Shown in pieces: positions 33,759-42,565 of a DNA stretch of 45,645 nt. Where the stretch lies: contig CAZIDN010000029.1 of the NCBI GenBank assembly GCA_964537875.1, positions 1-45,645 on the forward strand. Direction: 5' to 3'. Positions within the stretch are counted from its first letter, which is position 1. Every line of letters begins with the position of its first letter. Made by a program: the position numbers and the translations under genes. The DNA comes from JAPKZH01 sp964537875 (lineage in GTDB: Bacteria > Acidobacteriota > Aminicenantia > Aminicenantales > UBA4085). The notes under the pieces are model-generated. The model was not told the DNA's origin and made no database searches. It saw nothing but the letters and a program-made list of their open reading frames with translations.

Positions 33759-33786
33759 TTGATTTCTTCGGGGAATAAATGATAAA
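33759..33786 (+). promoter_or_regulatory. Possible promoter for the esterase gene
   Basis: TTGATT (33759-33764) and GATAAA (33781-33786) are 16 bases apart, 39 bases before the esterase ATG, which has its own GGAGG. The rest of the gap 33569-33824 (256 bases) shows no gene, hairpin or repeat that I recognise. Confidence 0.3.
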
Positions 33787-33824
33787 TATCGTTTATCCAT
33801 AAAAGTCAGTCGCCGGAGGCTGCC

Positions 33825-35150
33825 ATGAAAAATAAGCTTTTCTGCGTATTTTCTGCCCTTTTAATTTTTGCCCTTTTGTGTCCCCCCATCGCCGCCCAGC
33901 CCCGCGAGCAGCTGGTCAAGGTCATCGTCGCGCCCGACCATGACAACTGGGAATACAAGGTCCGTGAAAACGCCAAATTTACGATCAGCGTGCTCCAGTA
34001 CGGCAACCCCCTGAAGAATGTCAAAGTGAGGTACGAACTGATGCCCGAAAAAATGGATCGGGTGAAAACCGAGACCCTGACCTTGAAAGAGGGAAAGGTC
34101 ACCATCGACGGCGGGACGATGAAGTCGCCCGGCTTTCTCCAGTGCTGGGCCTATGTGACGGTGGATGGAAAAGATTATTCGGGCTTCGCCACGGCCGGCT
34201 TCGAGCCTTTGAAAATCGAGCCGACGACCGAGCAGCCCCGGGATTTTATTGAATTTTGGGAAAAGGCAAAAGCCGAAAACGCCAAGATCCCTCTGGATGC
34301 CAAAATGACCCTGATGCCCGAGCGGTGCACGGAAACCGTCAATGTCTATCATGTCAACCTCCAGAATTTCAGGACTGGGGCGCGGCTTTACGGGATTTTG
34401 TGCATGCCCAAAAAAGATGGGAAGTATCCTGCCCTTCTCCGCGTCCCGGGCGCCGGCGCCCGGCCCTACGGGGGCGACACGGCCCAGGCCCAGAAAGGGA
34501 TCATCACCTTTGAGATTGGGATCCACGGCGTTCCGGTGACCATGGAGCCGAATATCTACAACGAAATGATGCGGGGGGCCATCTTCGACTACTGGTTTTA
34601 TAACCTCGACGACCGCGACCGATACTTTTATAAACGCGTCTATCTGGGCTGCGTCAGGGCCGTCGATTTCCTGTTCAACCTGCCTCAGTTCGACGGCGAG
34701 AAGCTGGCCGTGACGGGGGGAAGCCAAGGCGGGGCGCTGACGATTATCACGGCAGGGCTCGATCCCCGGATCAAATGGCTGGCGCCCATCTACCCGGCCC
34801 TCTGCGATCTGACCGGTTATCTCCACGGCCGGGCCGGCGGCTGGCCGCATATGTTCGATAAATCCAACTATGCCTTCAACGCCAAGGAAGATAAAATCGA
34901 GACTTCGAAATATTATGATGTCGTGAACTTCGCCCGACAGATAAAGATTCCGGGTCTCTATTCCTGGGGATTCGACGACACGGTCTGTCCGCCGACTTCG
35001 ATGTATTCGGCCTATAATGTGATCACGGCCCCCAAAGCGCTCCTTCTTTACCTGGAAACCGGACACTGGACGTATCCGGAGCAGGTCGAGAAAATCGAAG
35101 CCTGGCTGGCCAAGATGCTTCTCGGCGACCAGGGCCAAGCCCTAAAATGA
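33825..35150 (+). CDS. Secreted acetyl xylan esterase-like alpha/beta hydrolase
   Basis: The 441-residue protein has a signal peptide (LFCVFSALLIFALLCPPIAAQ). A beta-rich N-domain (about 30-130) is followed by an AXE1/cephalosporin-C-deacetylase-type hydrolase domain. The nucleophile is S300 in TGGSQGG, the acid is D384 or D385 in WGFDDTVCPP, and the base is H414 in ETGHW. FIEFWEKAKAE (141-151) and GARLYGILCMPK (185-196) are typical family landmarks. It probably deacetylates plant or bacterial polysaccharides outside the cytoplasm. GGAGG lies five bases before the ATG. Confidence 0.87.
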   Translation: MKNKLFCVFSALLIFALLCPPIAAQPREQLVKVIVAPDHDNWEYKVRENAKFTISVLQYGNPLKNVKVRYELMPEKMDRVKTETLTLKEGKVTIDGGTMKSPGFLQCWAYVTVDGKDYSGFATAGFEPLKIEPTTEQPRDFIEFWEKAKAENAKIPLDAKMTLMPERCTETVNVYHVNLQNFRTGARLYGILCMPKKDGKYPALLRVPGAGARPYGGDTAQAQKGIITFEIGIHGVPVTMEPNIYNEMMRGAIFDYWFYNLDDRDRYFYKRVYLGCVRAVDFLFNLPQFDGEKLAVTGGSQGGALTIITAGLDPRIKWLAPIYPALCDLTGYLHGRAGGWPHMFDKSNYAFNAKEDKIETSKYYDVVNFARQIKIPGLYSWGFDDTVCPPTSMYSAYNVITAPKALLLYLETGHWTYPEQVEKIEAWLAKMLLGDQGQALK

Positions 35151-35210
35151 AAAATATAGAAATCTCGGTCAGGTTTTTCCAATCATGTCCAAAAACTTCG
35201 AGCGAACGGT

Positions 35211-35250
35211 ATTAATCCCCTTTGCCCTCCTGAACAATCAAGGAGGGATT
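35211..35250. repeat. Dispersed palindromic repeat, family B, copy 1
   Basis: ATTAATCCCC is followed by a hairpin with arms CCCTCCT (35225-35231) and AGGAGGG (35241-35247) around GAACAATCA. The same order of motifs recurs at 39067. It is in the 137-base gap between the esterase and the URO-D family gene. Confidence 0.6.
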
Positions 35251-35287
35251 TAAAAGGCCGTATGCGCTCCCAAATCTCCAATGGCAA

Positions 35288-36313
35288 ATGACTCCCAGGC
35301 AGCTCATTGATAGCCTGCTGGCCGGCAAATCCGCCGACCGCGTCCCTTTCTGCCCGGCTGTCTATGAACACAAGGCCGCCCTGATCGGCGAGACTCCGTC
35401 CCGGATGAGCCGGGATGCGGCGCTCTTCGAGAAGGCCATCGTCCGCGAGATCGAAGTCTACCAGCCGGACATGGTTGTCGTCGGCTGCGACGTGTATAAC
35501 GTGGAAGCCGAGGCCGCCGGGTGCAAAGTCCGGTTTTATGATTCCAACGACGTTCCCTCAATCTGCAGGACGATCGTCGGGCCGGGAGACGATGTCTCCG
35601 GTTTGAAAGTCCCCGATCCCCTGAAGGATGGCCGGATGCCGGTGAATCTTGAAACCAGCGAGAGAATTCAAAAACATTTCGGCCGCGAGCGGATCATCCG
35701 CGGCGCGCTGAGCGCTCCCTTTTCCCTGGCCAGCGAGCTTGCCGGCCCTGAGCCGCTGCTCCTGGCCTTGATAGACCAACCCGAATGGGTCTCTAAGCTG
35801 CTGGCTTTTTCTGCCTCGGTCATCAAGGCTTACGGGAAGGCCTTTGTCGAGCGGGGATTAGGGGTGATATTGTTCGATTCCCATGCCTCGCCGCCGCTCG
35901 TTTCTCCGGAGCTCTATAAAAGAATCATCCTTCCCCCAACCGCCGGAGTCATCCGCTATTTCCGGTCCGACCTCGAGGTCCCTCTGGTCCCCTACATTAT
36001 GGGCGGCGACACAGGTATCCTCCTTGATTTAATCCTCCAAACCGATACAAATAATATTCTTTGCGATTTCAAATCAGACCTCAATGATTTTATATACCGC
36101 CTTTTGGGAAAGCCTGTGCTCCTGCGGGCCAACCTGGATCCGTACTTTCTACTCAAAACTCCTGTGGATCAAATTAAAAAACGGGTGCGCGAAGTGTTGG
36201 CCGTCGGCCGCCGCCATCCTGGTTTCATGCTGGGGACGGGCATCTTGCCCTATGACATGCCCCCCGAGAAAATCATCGCCGTCCGGGAAGCTTTAACCGA
36301 GGCCGCCCCTTAG
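35288..36313 (+). CDS. Uroporphyrinogen decarboxylase (URO-D) family protein of unknown substrate
   Basis: The 341-residue TIM-barrel protein has the URO-D family opening TPRQLIDSLLAGKSADRVPF and the closing RANLDPYFLLKTPVDQIKKR, then HPGFMLGTGILP. Two main subfamilies can be argued against. The HemE substrate-binding MRQAGR motif is missing. The zinc motif HxC of MtaA/MtbA-type corrinoid methyltransferases is replaced by YIMGGDTG. Methyltransferase-like use in one-carbon metabolism is possible because fhs lies 1 kb downstream, but radC intervenes. There is no clear ribosome site before the ATG. Confidence 0.72.
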   Translation: MTPRQLIDSLLAGKSADRVPFCPAVYEHKAALIGETPSRMSRDAALFEKAIVREIEVYQPDMVVVGCDVYNVEAEAAGCKVRFYDSNDVPSICRTIVGPGDDVSGLKVPDPLKDGRMPVNLETSERIQKHFGRERIIRGALSAPFSLASELAGPEPLLLALIDQPEWVSKLLAFSASVIKAYGKAFVERGLGVILFDSHASPPLVSPELYKRIILPPTAGVIRYFRSDLEVPLVPYIMGGDTGILLDLILQTDTNNILCDFKSDLNDFIYRLLGKPVLLRANLDPYFLLKTPVDQIKKRVREVLAVGRRHPGFMLGTGILPYDMPPEKIIAVREALTEAAP

Positions 36314-36514
36314 ACAACCTAACCGTCCGCTGTCCGCCGGTGGAGGATATGAGATGAACTCCGCCCAAGATTGCGCCCAGGCCCGTATTTTCTATTGGCC
36401 TTTTTTCCTTCATGGCGGAAAAGTCTAAGAATGTTTTGGGGAGATTCTCCGGAAACCCGCGACCGCCAAATTTCGGCCAGTGGAAAAAGCAGTGGGCTTT
36501 CTGCGTCTTAATAG

Positions 36515-37276
36515 ATGTCTAAAGAGGAATACTACGTGGACGAGAACCAAGACAGCATGCCGGAAGACGCGAACAAAGCCGAGGGACACCGCCGTAGGCT
36601 CCGGGAAAAATTCTTGAAAGCCGGGATCAATGCCTTTCTCGATTATGAGATCGTCGAGCTGCTCCTGACCCTGGGCACGCCGCGCAAAGACTGCAAAGAG
36701 CAGGCCAAGCAGGCCCTCAAAGAGTTCAAAACGCTTCGAGGGGTCTTGGAGGCCGACCACCTCGACCTCCAGAGGATCAAAGGCATCGGCTCTCACAACA
36801 TCTTCGGGATCAGGCTTGTCCAGGAAGTTTCGCGCCGTTTCCTCAAGGACCGGATGATGAGCCGGCCCTACTGCCGGTCCTCCCGGGAGGTCTTCGATTA
36901 TCTCTACCATTCCCTGCGCGACTTGAAAAAGGAAAAATTCAAGGTGCTCTTCTTGGATGCCAAGAACCAGATCATCGAGGAGCGGACGTTGTTCGAAGGC
37001 ACGGTGGATTCGAGCGCCGTCTATCCGCGCGAGATCATGAAGGAGGCGCTGCGGTACGACGCCTCCGCCCTGATTTTTGTCCACAACCATCCTTCGGGAG
37101 ACCCGGAACCGTCGCTCTGTGACCGGGAGATCACCCGGGAGCTGGTCTTTGCCGCCCGGGTGATGGAGCTCAAGGTCCTGGACCATATCATCATCGGCAA
37201 CAATTGTTTCTTCAGCTTCGCCGACCACGGCATGATCGAGGACTACGAGCTTCTCTTCCTCAGTTTGAACAAATAA
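36515..37276 (+). CDS. radC: RadC family JAMM/MPN domain protein
   Basis: The 253-residue protein has an N-terminal helical region starting EGHRRRLREKFLKAG, a helix-hairpin-helix (about 86-100, LQRIKGIGSHNIFGI) and a C-terminal MPN domain. The metalloprotease-like motif is complete: Glu161 (FEGTVD) and H190, H192 and D203 in VHNHPSGDPEPSLCD. RadC was named after a recombination mutant but its function is unresolved. The start ATG 36515 has no recognisable ribosome site. The 201-base gap before it holds no clear promoter. Confidence 0.92.
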   Translation: MSKEEYYVDENQDSMPEDANKAEGHRRRLREKFLKAGINAFLDYEIVELLLTLGTPRKDCKEQAKQALKEFKTLRGVLEADHLDLQRIKGIGSHNIFGIRLVQEVSRRFLKDRMMSRPYCRSSREVFDYLYHSLRDLKKEKFKVLFLDAKNQIIEERTLFEGTVDSSAVYPREIMKEALRYDASALIFVHNHPSGDPEPSLCDREITRELVFAARVMELKVLDHIIIGNNCFFSFADHGMIEDYELLFLSLNK

Positions 37277-37284
37277 AAAATTTG

Positions 37285-37313
37285 TTGAAGGCTTCTTTGG
37301 TTACGAGTAAACT
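37285..37313 (+). promoter_or_regulatory. Possible promoter for fhs
   Basis: TTGAAG (37285-37290) and TAAACT (37308-37313) are 17 bases apart, in the 55-base gap after radC. The -10 box is the same as that at 24804. AGGAGG follows at 37321-37326. Confidence 0.4.
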
Positions 37314-37331
37314 TTGGCCGAGGAGGACATG

Positions 37332-38969
37332 ATGAAGCCGATCGAAGAAATCGCCGAAAAGCTGGGGATAAAGCCTGAAAACTTGGAAAAATACGGCTCG
37401 TACAAAGCCAAAATCGCCCTCGATCAGCGGCTCGAAAGCAAAAAAGGCTCCGGCCGTTTGATCATGGTCACGGCCATGACGCCGACCCCGGCCGGCGAAG
37501 GGAAGACGACCACGGCCATCGGCCTCACCGATGCCCTCAACCGCCTGGATAAAAAGGCCGTCGTCGCCCTGCGCGAGCCCTCGTTGGGCCCCGTCTTCGG
37601 CCTCAAGGGCGGCGCAACGGGCGGGGGCCGCGCCCGGGTCGTTCCGAGCGATGATATCAACCTCCATTTCACGGGCGACATGCACGCCATCACTTGTGCT
37701 CACAACCTGCTGGCGGCTGTGGTGGACAACCGCCTCCATTTCGACAACGTCTGCGGGCTTCTCGACTGCCGGACGATCACCTGGAAGCGCGTGCTGGACA
37801 TGGACGATCGTGTCCTGCGGCAGATTGTCATCGGGATCGGCGGCCCTCTTCAGGGGATCGCCCGGGAAACCGGCTTTGACATCACGGCCGCTTCCGAAGT
37901 CATGGCCATTTTCTGCCTGGCCGAGGACTTGAAGGATCTCAAGGAGCGTCTGGGAAAAATTTGCGTCGGCTACACGCCCGGAGGAGCCCCGGTCTTCGCC
38001 AGCCAGCTCAAAGCCGAGGGCGCCATGGCCGCCCTGCTCAAGGATGCCATCCGGCCCAACCTTGTTCAGACCGCCGAGGGGTCGCCGGCAATCATCCACG
38101 GAGGGCCGTTCGCCAACATCGCCCACGGCACGAATTCCGTGATCGCCACGCGCCTGGCCCTCGGCCTGGCCGATTACGTGGTCACGGAAAGCGGCTTCGC
38201 CTCGGACCTGGGCGCCGAGAAGTATTTCGACATCGTCGTCCGGACCGGCCATGTCCCCCCGCCTTCGGCCTGCGTGATCGTCGCCACGCTGCGCTCGCTG
38301 AAATATCATGGAGGGGTCAAGCTCGACGCCTTGAATGCGGAAAATCCCGACGCCGTCGAAAAAGGCTTTGAAAACCTCCGGAAGCACATCGAAAACATCC
38401 GGATCTTCGGCGTCCCTCTCGCTGTGGCCCTCAACAAATTCCCTGCCGATACAGCCGGCGAGGTCCGGAGATTCTCTGATCTCTGCAGCAAAGACAAAGT
38501 CCGGTTCGCTGTGAGCGATGTGTTCGGCAAGGGCGGCGAAGGCGGCGTCGACCTAGCTTCGGAGGTGTTGAGAGCCGTCGAGCAGGAGGAAAACCGGTTC
38601 CAATTCCTCTACCCGCTGGAGATGCCGCTTCTCGAAAAGATCGAGATCGTCGCCCGAAAAATCTATGGCGCTGCGGGGATCGAGATGGAGGGAAAAATCA
38701 GGCGCCGAATATTGAAGTTCGAAAAGGACGGCTTCGGATCACTCCCGATTTGCATCGCCAAGACCCAGTATTCGCTGTCGGGCGACGAAGAGGCGTTGGG
38801 GCGCCCGCGGGATTTCACGCTGATCGTCACGGACGCCTCCCTCAGCTCGGGCGCAGGATTTGTCGTCATCTTCTGCGGCGATATCATGACCATGCCCGGC
38901 CTGCCCAAGGTGCCGGCGGCCGAACGGATCGATGTCGCGGACGACGGCACGATCACCGGCATTTCTTGA
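37332..38969 (+). CDS. fhs: Formate-tetrahydrofolate ligase
   Basis: The enzyme makes 10-formyl-THF from formate, THF and ATP. It has 545 residues from ATG 37332, which sits 5 bases after AGGAGG. ATG 37329 and TTG 37314 are less well spaced. The ATP-binding loop TPTPAGEGKTTTAIGL is at about 50-65. Other landmarks are REPSLGPVFGLKGGATGGG, NLHFTGDMHAIT, GGPFANIAHGTNS and GYTPGGAPV. It is the monofunctional bacterial form. It supports purine synthesis, and possibly acetogenic or reverse one-carbon flow; other Wood-Ljungdahl genes are not seen here. A family A repeat begins at its last codons. Confidence 0.97.
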   Translation: MKPIEEIAEKLGIKPENLEKYGSYKAKIALDQRLESKKGSGRLIMVTAMTPTPAGEGKTTTAIGLTDALNRLDKKAVVALREPSLGPVFGLKGGATGGGRARVVPSDDINLHFTGDMHAITCAHNLLAAVVDNRLHFDNVCGLLDCRTITWKRVLDMDDRVLRQIVIGIGGPLQGIARETGFDITAASEVMAIFCLAEDLKDLKERLGKICVGYTPGGAPVFASQLKAEGAMAALLKDAIRPNLVQTAEGSPAIIHGGPFANIAHGTNSVIATRLALGLADYVVTESGFASDLGAEKYFDIVVRTGHVPPPSACVIVATLRSLKYHGGVKLDALNAENPDAVEKGFENLRKHIENIRIFGVPLAVALNKFPADTAGEVRRFSDLCSKDKVRFAVSDVFGKGGEGGVDLASEVLRAVEQEENRFQFLYPLEMPLLEKIEIVARKIYGAAGIEMEGKIRRRILKFEKDGFGSLPICIAKTQYSLSGDEEALGRPRDFTLIVTDASLSSGAGFVVIFCGDIMTMPGLPKVPAAERIDVADDGTITGIS

Positions 38970-39010
38970 CGAGCGGCGAATATGCCCCGTGGCTTGCCAA
39001 GGGGAGCCGC
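38966..39010. repeat. Dispersed palindromic repeat, family A, copy 2
   Basis: TTGACGAGCGG begins at the fhs stop codon (TGA 38967-38969). It is followed by a hairpin CCCCGTGG-CTTG-CCAAGGGG (38985-39004) and GAGCCGC. Copy 1 at 29844-29888 shows the same sequence order. Confidence 0.6.
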
Positions 39011-39363
39011 CCCCTTGGTCAATTAAATTTTCATCGGAGACGCATTTATGAATATTCATCATGCATATTAATCCCCCCTTCCCCCCTTGACCAATCAAGG
39101 GGGGCCCCGAAACAGGTCTGTGTCTCCGAGGATGTCGCAGGGCGTCGGACGAAGTTCGACGCCCGTTGGAAGGGGTCTTCCCCTCCAAATTGATGGCGGC
39201 CGCCTTCTTGTCGCCAAACGGAACGAAATCGTTTTTCCTTCCCCGGCATTAGGACGAGAGGGAACGCAGAGCTTCCGCCCGAGAGCCTAATGGGTTTACA
39301 GCGTCTTTCAATTGTGATAAAAATGAGGGGCTCTGATTTTATATCTTACAGAAAGGTGGAAAT
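38970..39363. other. 394-base gene-free region between fhs and the thiolase
   Basis: It holds the family A repeat (to 39010), the family B repeat (39067-39106) and a stretch with no recognisable coding signal (39107-39345). I found no tRNA, small RNA or convincing promoter; the thiolase has AAAGGTGG just before its ATG. The density of repeats suggests a slow-growing junk or insertion-tolerant region. Confidence 0.5.
39067..39106. repeat. Dispersed palindromic repeat, family B, copy 2
   Basis: ATTAATCCCC is followed by a perfect 10-base-pair hairpin: CCCCCCTTGA (39081-39090), loop CCAA, TCAAGGGGGG (39095-39104). It has no T-run, so it is not a standard terminator. It shares ATTAATCCCC and CAATCAAGG with copy 1 at 35211. 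Confidence 0.65.
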
Positions 39364-40554
39364 ATGTGTGAAAAACGGGACGTCTTCATCGTCGCTGCCG
39401 CGCGTACGGCCATCGGCAATTTTTTAGGGACTCTTAAAGATTTTTCGGCCCCGCAGCTCGGCGGGTTCGCCATCAAGGAGGCGGTCAAGCGGGCCGGCAT
39501 CCAGCCGACCGACGTCCAGGAAGTGATCATGGGAAACGTCGTCTCCGCGGGCGTCGGGCAGACCCCGGCCGGACAGGCGGCGGTCAAGGGCGGAATCCCT
39601 TACAACGTCAGCTGTTTCACGATCAACAAGGTCTGCGGCTCGGCGCTCAAGGCCGTCGTGCTCGCCGCCCAGGCGATCTGGCTTGAAGAGAAGGATATTA
39701 TTGTCGCCGGCGGCATGGAGAGCATGAGCAAGGCGCCGCATCTGGCTTGGGGTCTCCGGGAGGGCATCAAATTCGGAGACGTCCAGATCAAAGACTCGAT
39801 GATCCTGGACGGGTTGTGGTGCGCCTTCGATAATATCCACATGGGCATGACCGGCGAGGTCGTCGCCGAAAAATTCGGGGCGACCCGCGAGGAGCAGGAT
39901 GCTTTTGCCGCGACGAGCCACTTGAAAGCCATCCATGCTATTGAAAAAGGCTATTTTAAGGACGAGATCGTCCCTGTCGAAGTCCCCCAGAGAAAAGGCG
40001 ACCCCATCATTTTTGCAGTGGATGAAGGACCTCGCAAGGACACTACGCTCGAGAGGCTGGCCAAGCTCAAGCCGGTTTTTAAGAAGGATGGGACTGTGAC
40101 GGCCGGAAACGCGTCTACTTTAAATGACGGCGCCGCGGCTGTCGTGGTGGCTTCCGCGGACGCGGTCAAGAACAAGGGATTGAAACCTTTGGCCAGGATT
40201 CTGGGTGCGACGACCAACGCCGTGGAGCCGTCCATGGTTATGTACGCGCCCAAAGGAGCCATCCAAAAGCTTCTGGCCAACGTAGGCTGGAAACTCCAGG
40301 AGGTCGACCTGTTCGAGATCAATGAGGCGTTCTCCTCTCAGCTCGTCGTGCTCATCAAAGAGCTCAAGCTGGACAAGGAAAAAGTCAACGTCCACGGAGG
40401 GGCCGTCGCTCTGGGCCACCCGATCGGGGCCTCGGGAGCGAGGATCCTGACGACACTGATCTATGCCCTGAAGCACAGAGGGCTGAAAAAAGGCATCGCC
40501 TCCCTGTGCCTGGGAGGCGGAGACGCCGTGGCCATGGCCGTGGAACTGGTCTAG
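39364..40554 (+). CDS. Acetyl-CoA C-acetyltransferase (thiolase)
   Basis: The enzyme condenses two acetyl-CoA to acetoacetyl-CoA or cleaves 3-ketoacyl-CoA. It has 396 residues. The acyl-enzyme Cys91 is in INKVCGSALKAV, NEAFSSQL is present, the catalytic His is in GGAVALGHPIGASGAR, and the second Cys382 is in CLGGGDAVAM. AAAGGTGG precedes the ATG. It is followed 18 bases later by a 3-hydroxybutyryl-CoA dehydrogenase gene. The pair could serve butyrate synthesis or fatty-acid breakdown; crotonase and acyl-CoA dehydrogenase genes are not in the window. Confidence 0.95.
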   Translation: MCEKRDVFIVAAARTAIGNFLGTLKDFSAPQLGGFAIKEAVKRAGIQPTDVQEVIMGNVVSAGVGQTPAGQAAVKGGIPYNVSCFTINKVCGSALKAVVLAAQAIWLEEKDIIVAGGMESMSKAPHLAWGLREGIKFGDVQIKDSMILDGLWCAFDNIHMGMTGEVVAEKFGATREEQDAFAATSHLKAIHAIEKGYFKDEIVPVEVPQRKGDPIIFAVDEGPRKDTTLERLAKLKPVFKKDGTVTAGNASTLNDGAAAVVVASADAVKNKGLKPLARILGATTNAVEPSMVMYAPKGAIQKLLANVGWKLQEVDLFEINEAFSSQLVVLIKELKLDKEKVNVHGGAVALGHPIGASGARILTTLIYALKHRGLKKGIASLCLGGGDAVAMAVELV

Positions 40555-40572
40555 CTTCGGATAGGAGGGATC

Positions 40573-41424
40573 ATGAATATCAAGAAGATCGGGGTTGTCG
40601 GGGCAGGAACCATGGGGTCCGGAATCGCCCAGGTTGCTGCCACATCCGGGTTCGATGTCATCCTCCATGATGTCGCCGAGGAATACCTGGCCCGAGCTTT
40701 GAAGACGATCGACAAAAGCCTGGCCAAGCTCGCCGAAAAAGGGAAGATCGCGGAGTCCAAGGAGACCATCCTGGGTCGGATCAAGGGCACGACAGGGCTC
40801 GAGGATTTCAAGGACGCAGAGTTCGTCGTCGAGGCCGTGTTTGAGGATTTCGAGATCAAGAAAAAAGTGCTGACCGCGTTGGACAAGATTCTTCCGCCCG
40901 AGATCCTGCTGACCTCGAACACGTCGTCCATTTCGATCACCCGGCTGGCGGCCTTGACCAGCCGGCCCTCGAAGTTCATGGGCATGCATTTCATGAACCC
41001 GGTCCCGATGATGACCCTGGTCGAATTGATCAAGGGCATCGCCACCGCGCCCGAGACTTTTGCCGCAGTCAAAGGGCTGGCCGAGAAAATGGGCAAGGTC
41101 CCGGTGGAAGCCAACGACTACCCGGGTTTTATCGCCAACCGGATCCTGATGCCGATGATCAACGAGGCGGTCTATGCCCTGATGGAAGGAGTCGGCACGG
41201 TCGAAGCCATCGACACCGTGATGAAGCTGGGCATGAACCATCCGATGGGGCCGCTGGCCTTGGCCGACCTGATCGGTCTCGATGTCTGCCTCTACATCAT
41301 GGAGGTCTTGTACGAGGGATTCAAGGATACCAAGTACAGGCCCTGCCCGCTGCTCCGGAAGATGGTGGACGCCCGCTACCTGGGCCGCAAATCGGGCAAA
41401 GGATTTTATGAGTATAATAAGTAA
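40573..41424 (+). CDS. 3-hydroxybutyryl-CoA dehydrogenase
   Basis: The NAD(P)-dependent enzyme interconverts acetoacetyl-CoA and 3-hydroxybutyryl-CoA. It has 283 residues. The Rossmann motif GVVGAGTMGSGIAQ is at 7-20. ILTSNTSSI, the active-site MGMHFMNPVPMM, and NRILMPMINEA complete the family pattern, and the C-terminal domain ends GRKSGKGFYEY. It is the short Hbd type without a hydratase domain. AGGAGG precedes the ATG. A perfect TATAAT occurs inside its last codons (41413-41418) and may serve recA. Confidence 0.95.
   Translation: MNIKKIGVVGAGTMGSGIAQVAATSGFDVILHDVAEEYLARALKTIDKSLAKLAEKGKIAESKETILGRIKGTTGLEDFKDAEFVVEAVFEDFEIKKKVLTALDKILPPEILLTSNTSSISITRLAALTSRPSKFMGMHFMNPVPMMTLVELIKGIATAPETFAAVKGLAEKMGKVPVEANDYPGFIANRILMPMINEAVYALMEGVGTVEAIDTVMKLGMNHPMGPLALADLIGLDVCLYIMEVLYEGFKDTKYRPCPLLRKMVDARYLGRKSGKGFYEYNK
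41413..41418 (+). promoter_or_regulatory. Possible -10 box for recA
   Basis: A perfect TATAAT lies 68 bases before the recA ATG, within the end of the dehydrogenase gene. No good -35 box is seen at 16-18 bases upstream, so this is weak support. No recognisable LexA box is present. Confidence 0.25.
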
Positions 41425-41485
41425 GAGCCGGGATTTTTTCGTCGTTTAATCATAGGTTTGAAAAAACGATGCCGAGGAGGAAGAT

Positions 41486-42556
41486 ATGAAAGATGACGAT
41501 GCCGAACAGAAGCGTGTTTCAAGAAACCGGGCTTTAGAGGCCGCCGTTTCCCAGATCGAGAAACAATTCGGGAAAGGGGCCGTGATGAAGCTTGGCCAGA
41601 AAGAAGCCGCCATGAAAGTGCCGGCCATCCCCACGGGCTCCATTTCGTTTGATCTGGCCTTGGGAATCGGAGGATTCCCGAGGGGGCGGGTCGTCGAAGT
41701 CTTCGGCCCTGAAGCCACCGGCAAAACCACTTTGGCCCTCCATGTCATCGCCGAGGCCCAGAAGCGGGGCGGACAGGCGGCGTTCATCGACGCCGAGCAC
41801 GCCCTCGACCCTACTTATGCGGCGAAAGTCGGCGTCGATGTCGATAACCTCCTGATCTCTCAGCCGGATTATGGGGAACAGGGCCTTGAGATCGCCGAAG
41901 TCCTGGTCCGCAGCGGCGCCGTCGACGTTGTCGTCGTCGATTCCGTGGCCGCCCTTGTTCCCAAGGCCGAGCTCGAGGGTGAAATGGGGGATGCCCACAT
42001 GGGGCTCCAGGCCCGCCTGATGTCCCAGGCACTGCGTAAGCTTACGGCCATTGTCAGCCGTTCCAAGACCTGCTTTATCTTCGTCAATCAGATGCGGGAG
42101 AAGATCGGCTTTTTCCTGGGGAACCCCGAGACGACGACGGGCGGCCGTGCCCTCAAATTTTATGCATCGATGCGCATCGATATCCGCAGGTTGATGGCTC
42201 TCAAAGAGGGAGATAACGTCGTCGGCAACCGGGTCAAGGTCAAGATCGTCAAGAACAAGATGGCCCCGCCTTTCAAGGAAGCCCAGTTTGATATCATCTA
42301 TGGATACGGAATCTCCTGGGAGGGGGACCTTGTCGATTGCGGGCAGGATTATGGAATCCTGGAGAAGTCCGGGACTTGGTATTCCTATAAAGGCGAGCGG
42401 ATCGGTCAGGGTCGGGAAAACGTCAAGAAGCTGCTCAAGGAGAATAAAGATTTGGCCGCCCAGCTCGATCACGACATCCGTAAGAAAGTAGGCCTGCTCG
42501 AGGAGGAGCCGGCGCCGGAGAAGCCTGAGAAAGAGAAGGCGGGAGGAAAACAGTAG
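41486..42556 (+). CDS. recA: Recombinase RecA
   Basis: RecA catalyses strand exchange and co-protease activation of LexA. It has 356 residues, normal length. Walker A is GPEATGKT (74-81); the more common form is GPESSGKT. Other landmarks are AFIDAEHALD, VVVDSVAALVPKAELEGEMGD, FVNQMREKIG and NPETTTGGRALKFYAS. The tail is Lys/Glu-rich. GAGGAGGAA precedes the ATG at normal spacing. Confidence 0.98.
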   Translation: MKDDDAEQKRVSRNRALEAAVSQIEKQFGKGAVMKLGQKEAAMKVPAIPTGSISFDLALGIGGFPRGRVVEVFGPEATGKTTLALHVIAEAQKRGGQAAFIDAEHALDPTYAAKVGVDVDNLLISQPDYGEQGLEIAEVLVRSGAVDVVVVDSVAALVPKAELEGEMGDAHMGLQARLMSQALRKLTAIVSRSKTCFIFVNQMREKIGFFLGNPETTTGGRALKFYASMRIDIRRLMALKEGDNVVGNRVKVKIVKNKMAPPFKEAQFDIIYGYGISWEGDLVDCGQDYGILEKSGTWYSYKGERIGQGRENVKKLLKENKDLAAQLDHDIRKKVGLLEEEPAPEKPEKEKAGGKQ

Positions 42557-42565
42557 GGAGGAGTG

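Noticed and set aside
41456..41467. GTTTGAAAAAAC before recA as a LexA site
   Set aside because: Only the four outer bases on each side are symmetrical, and it does not match known LexA boxes.
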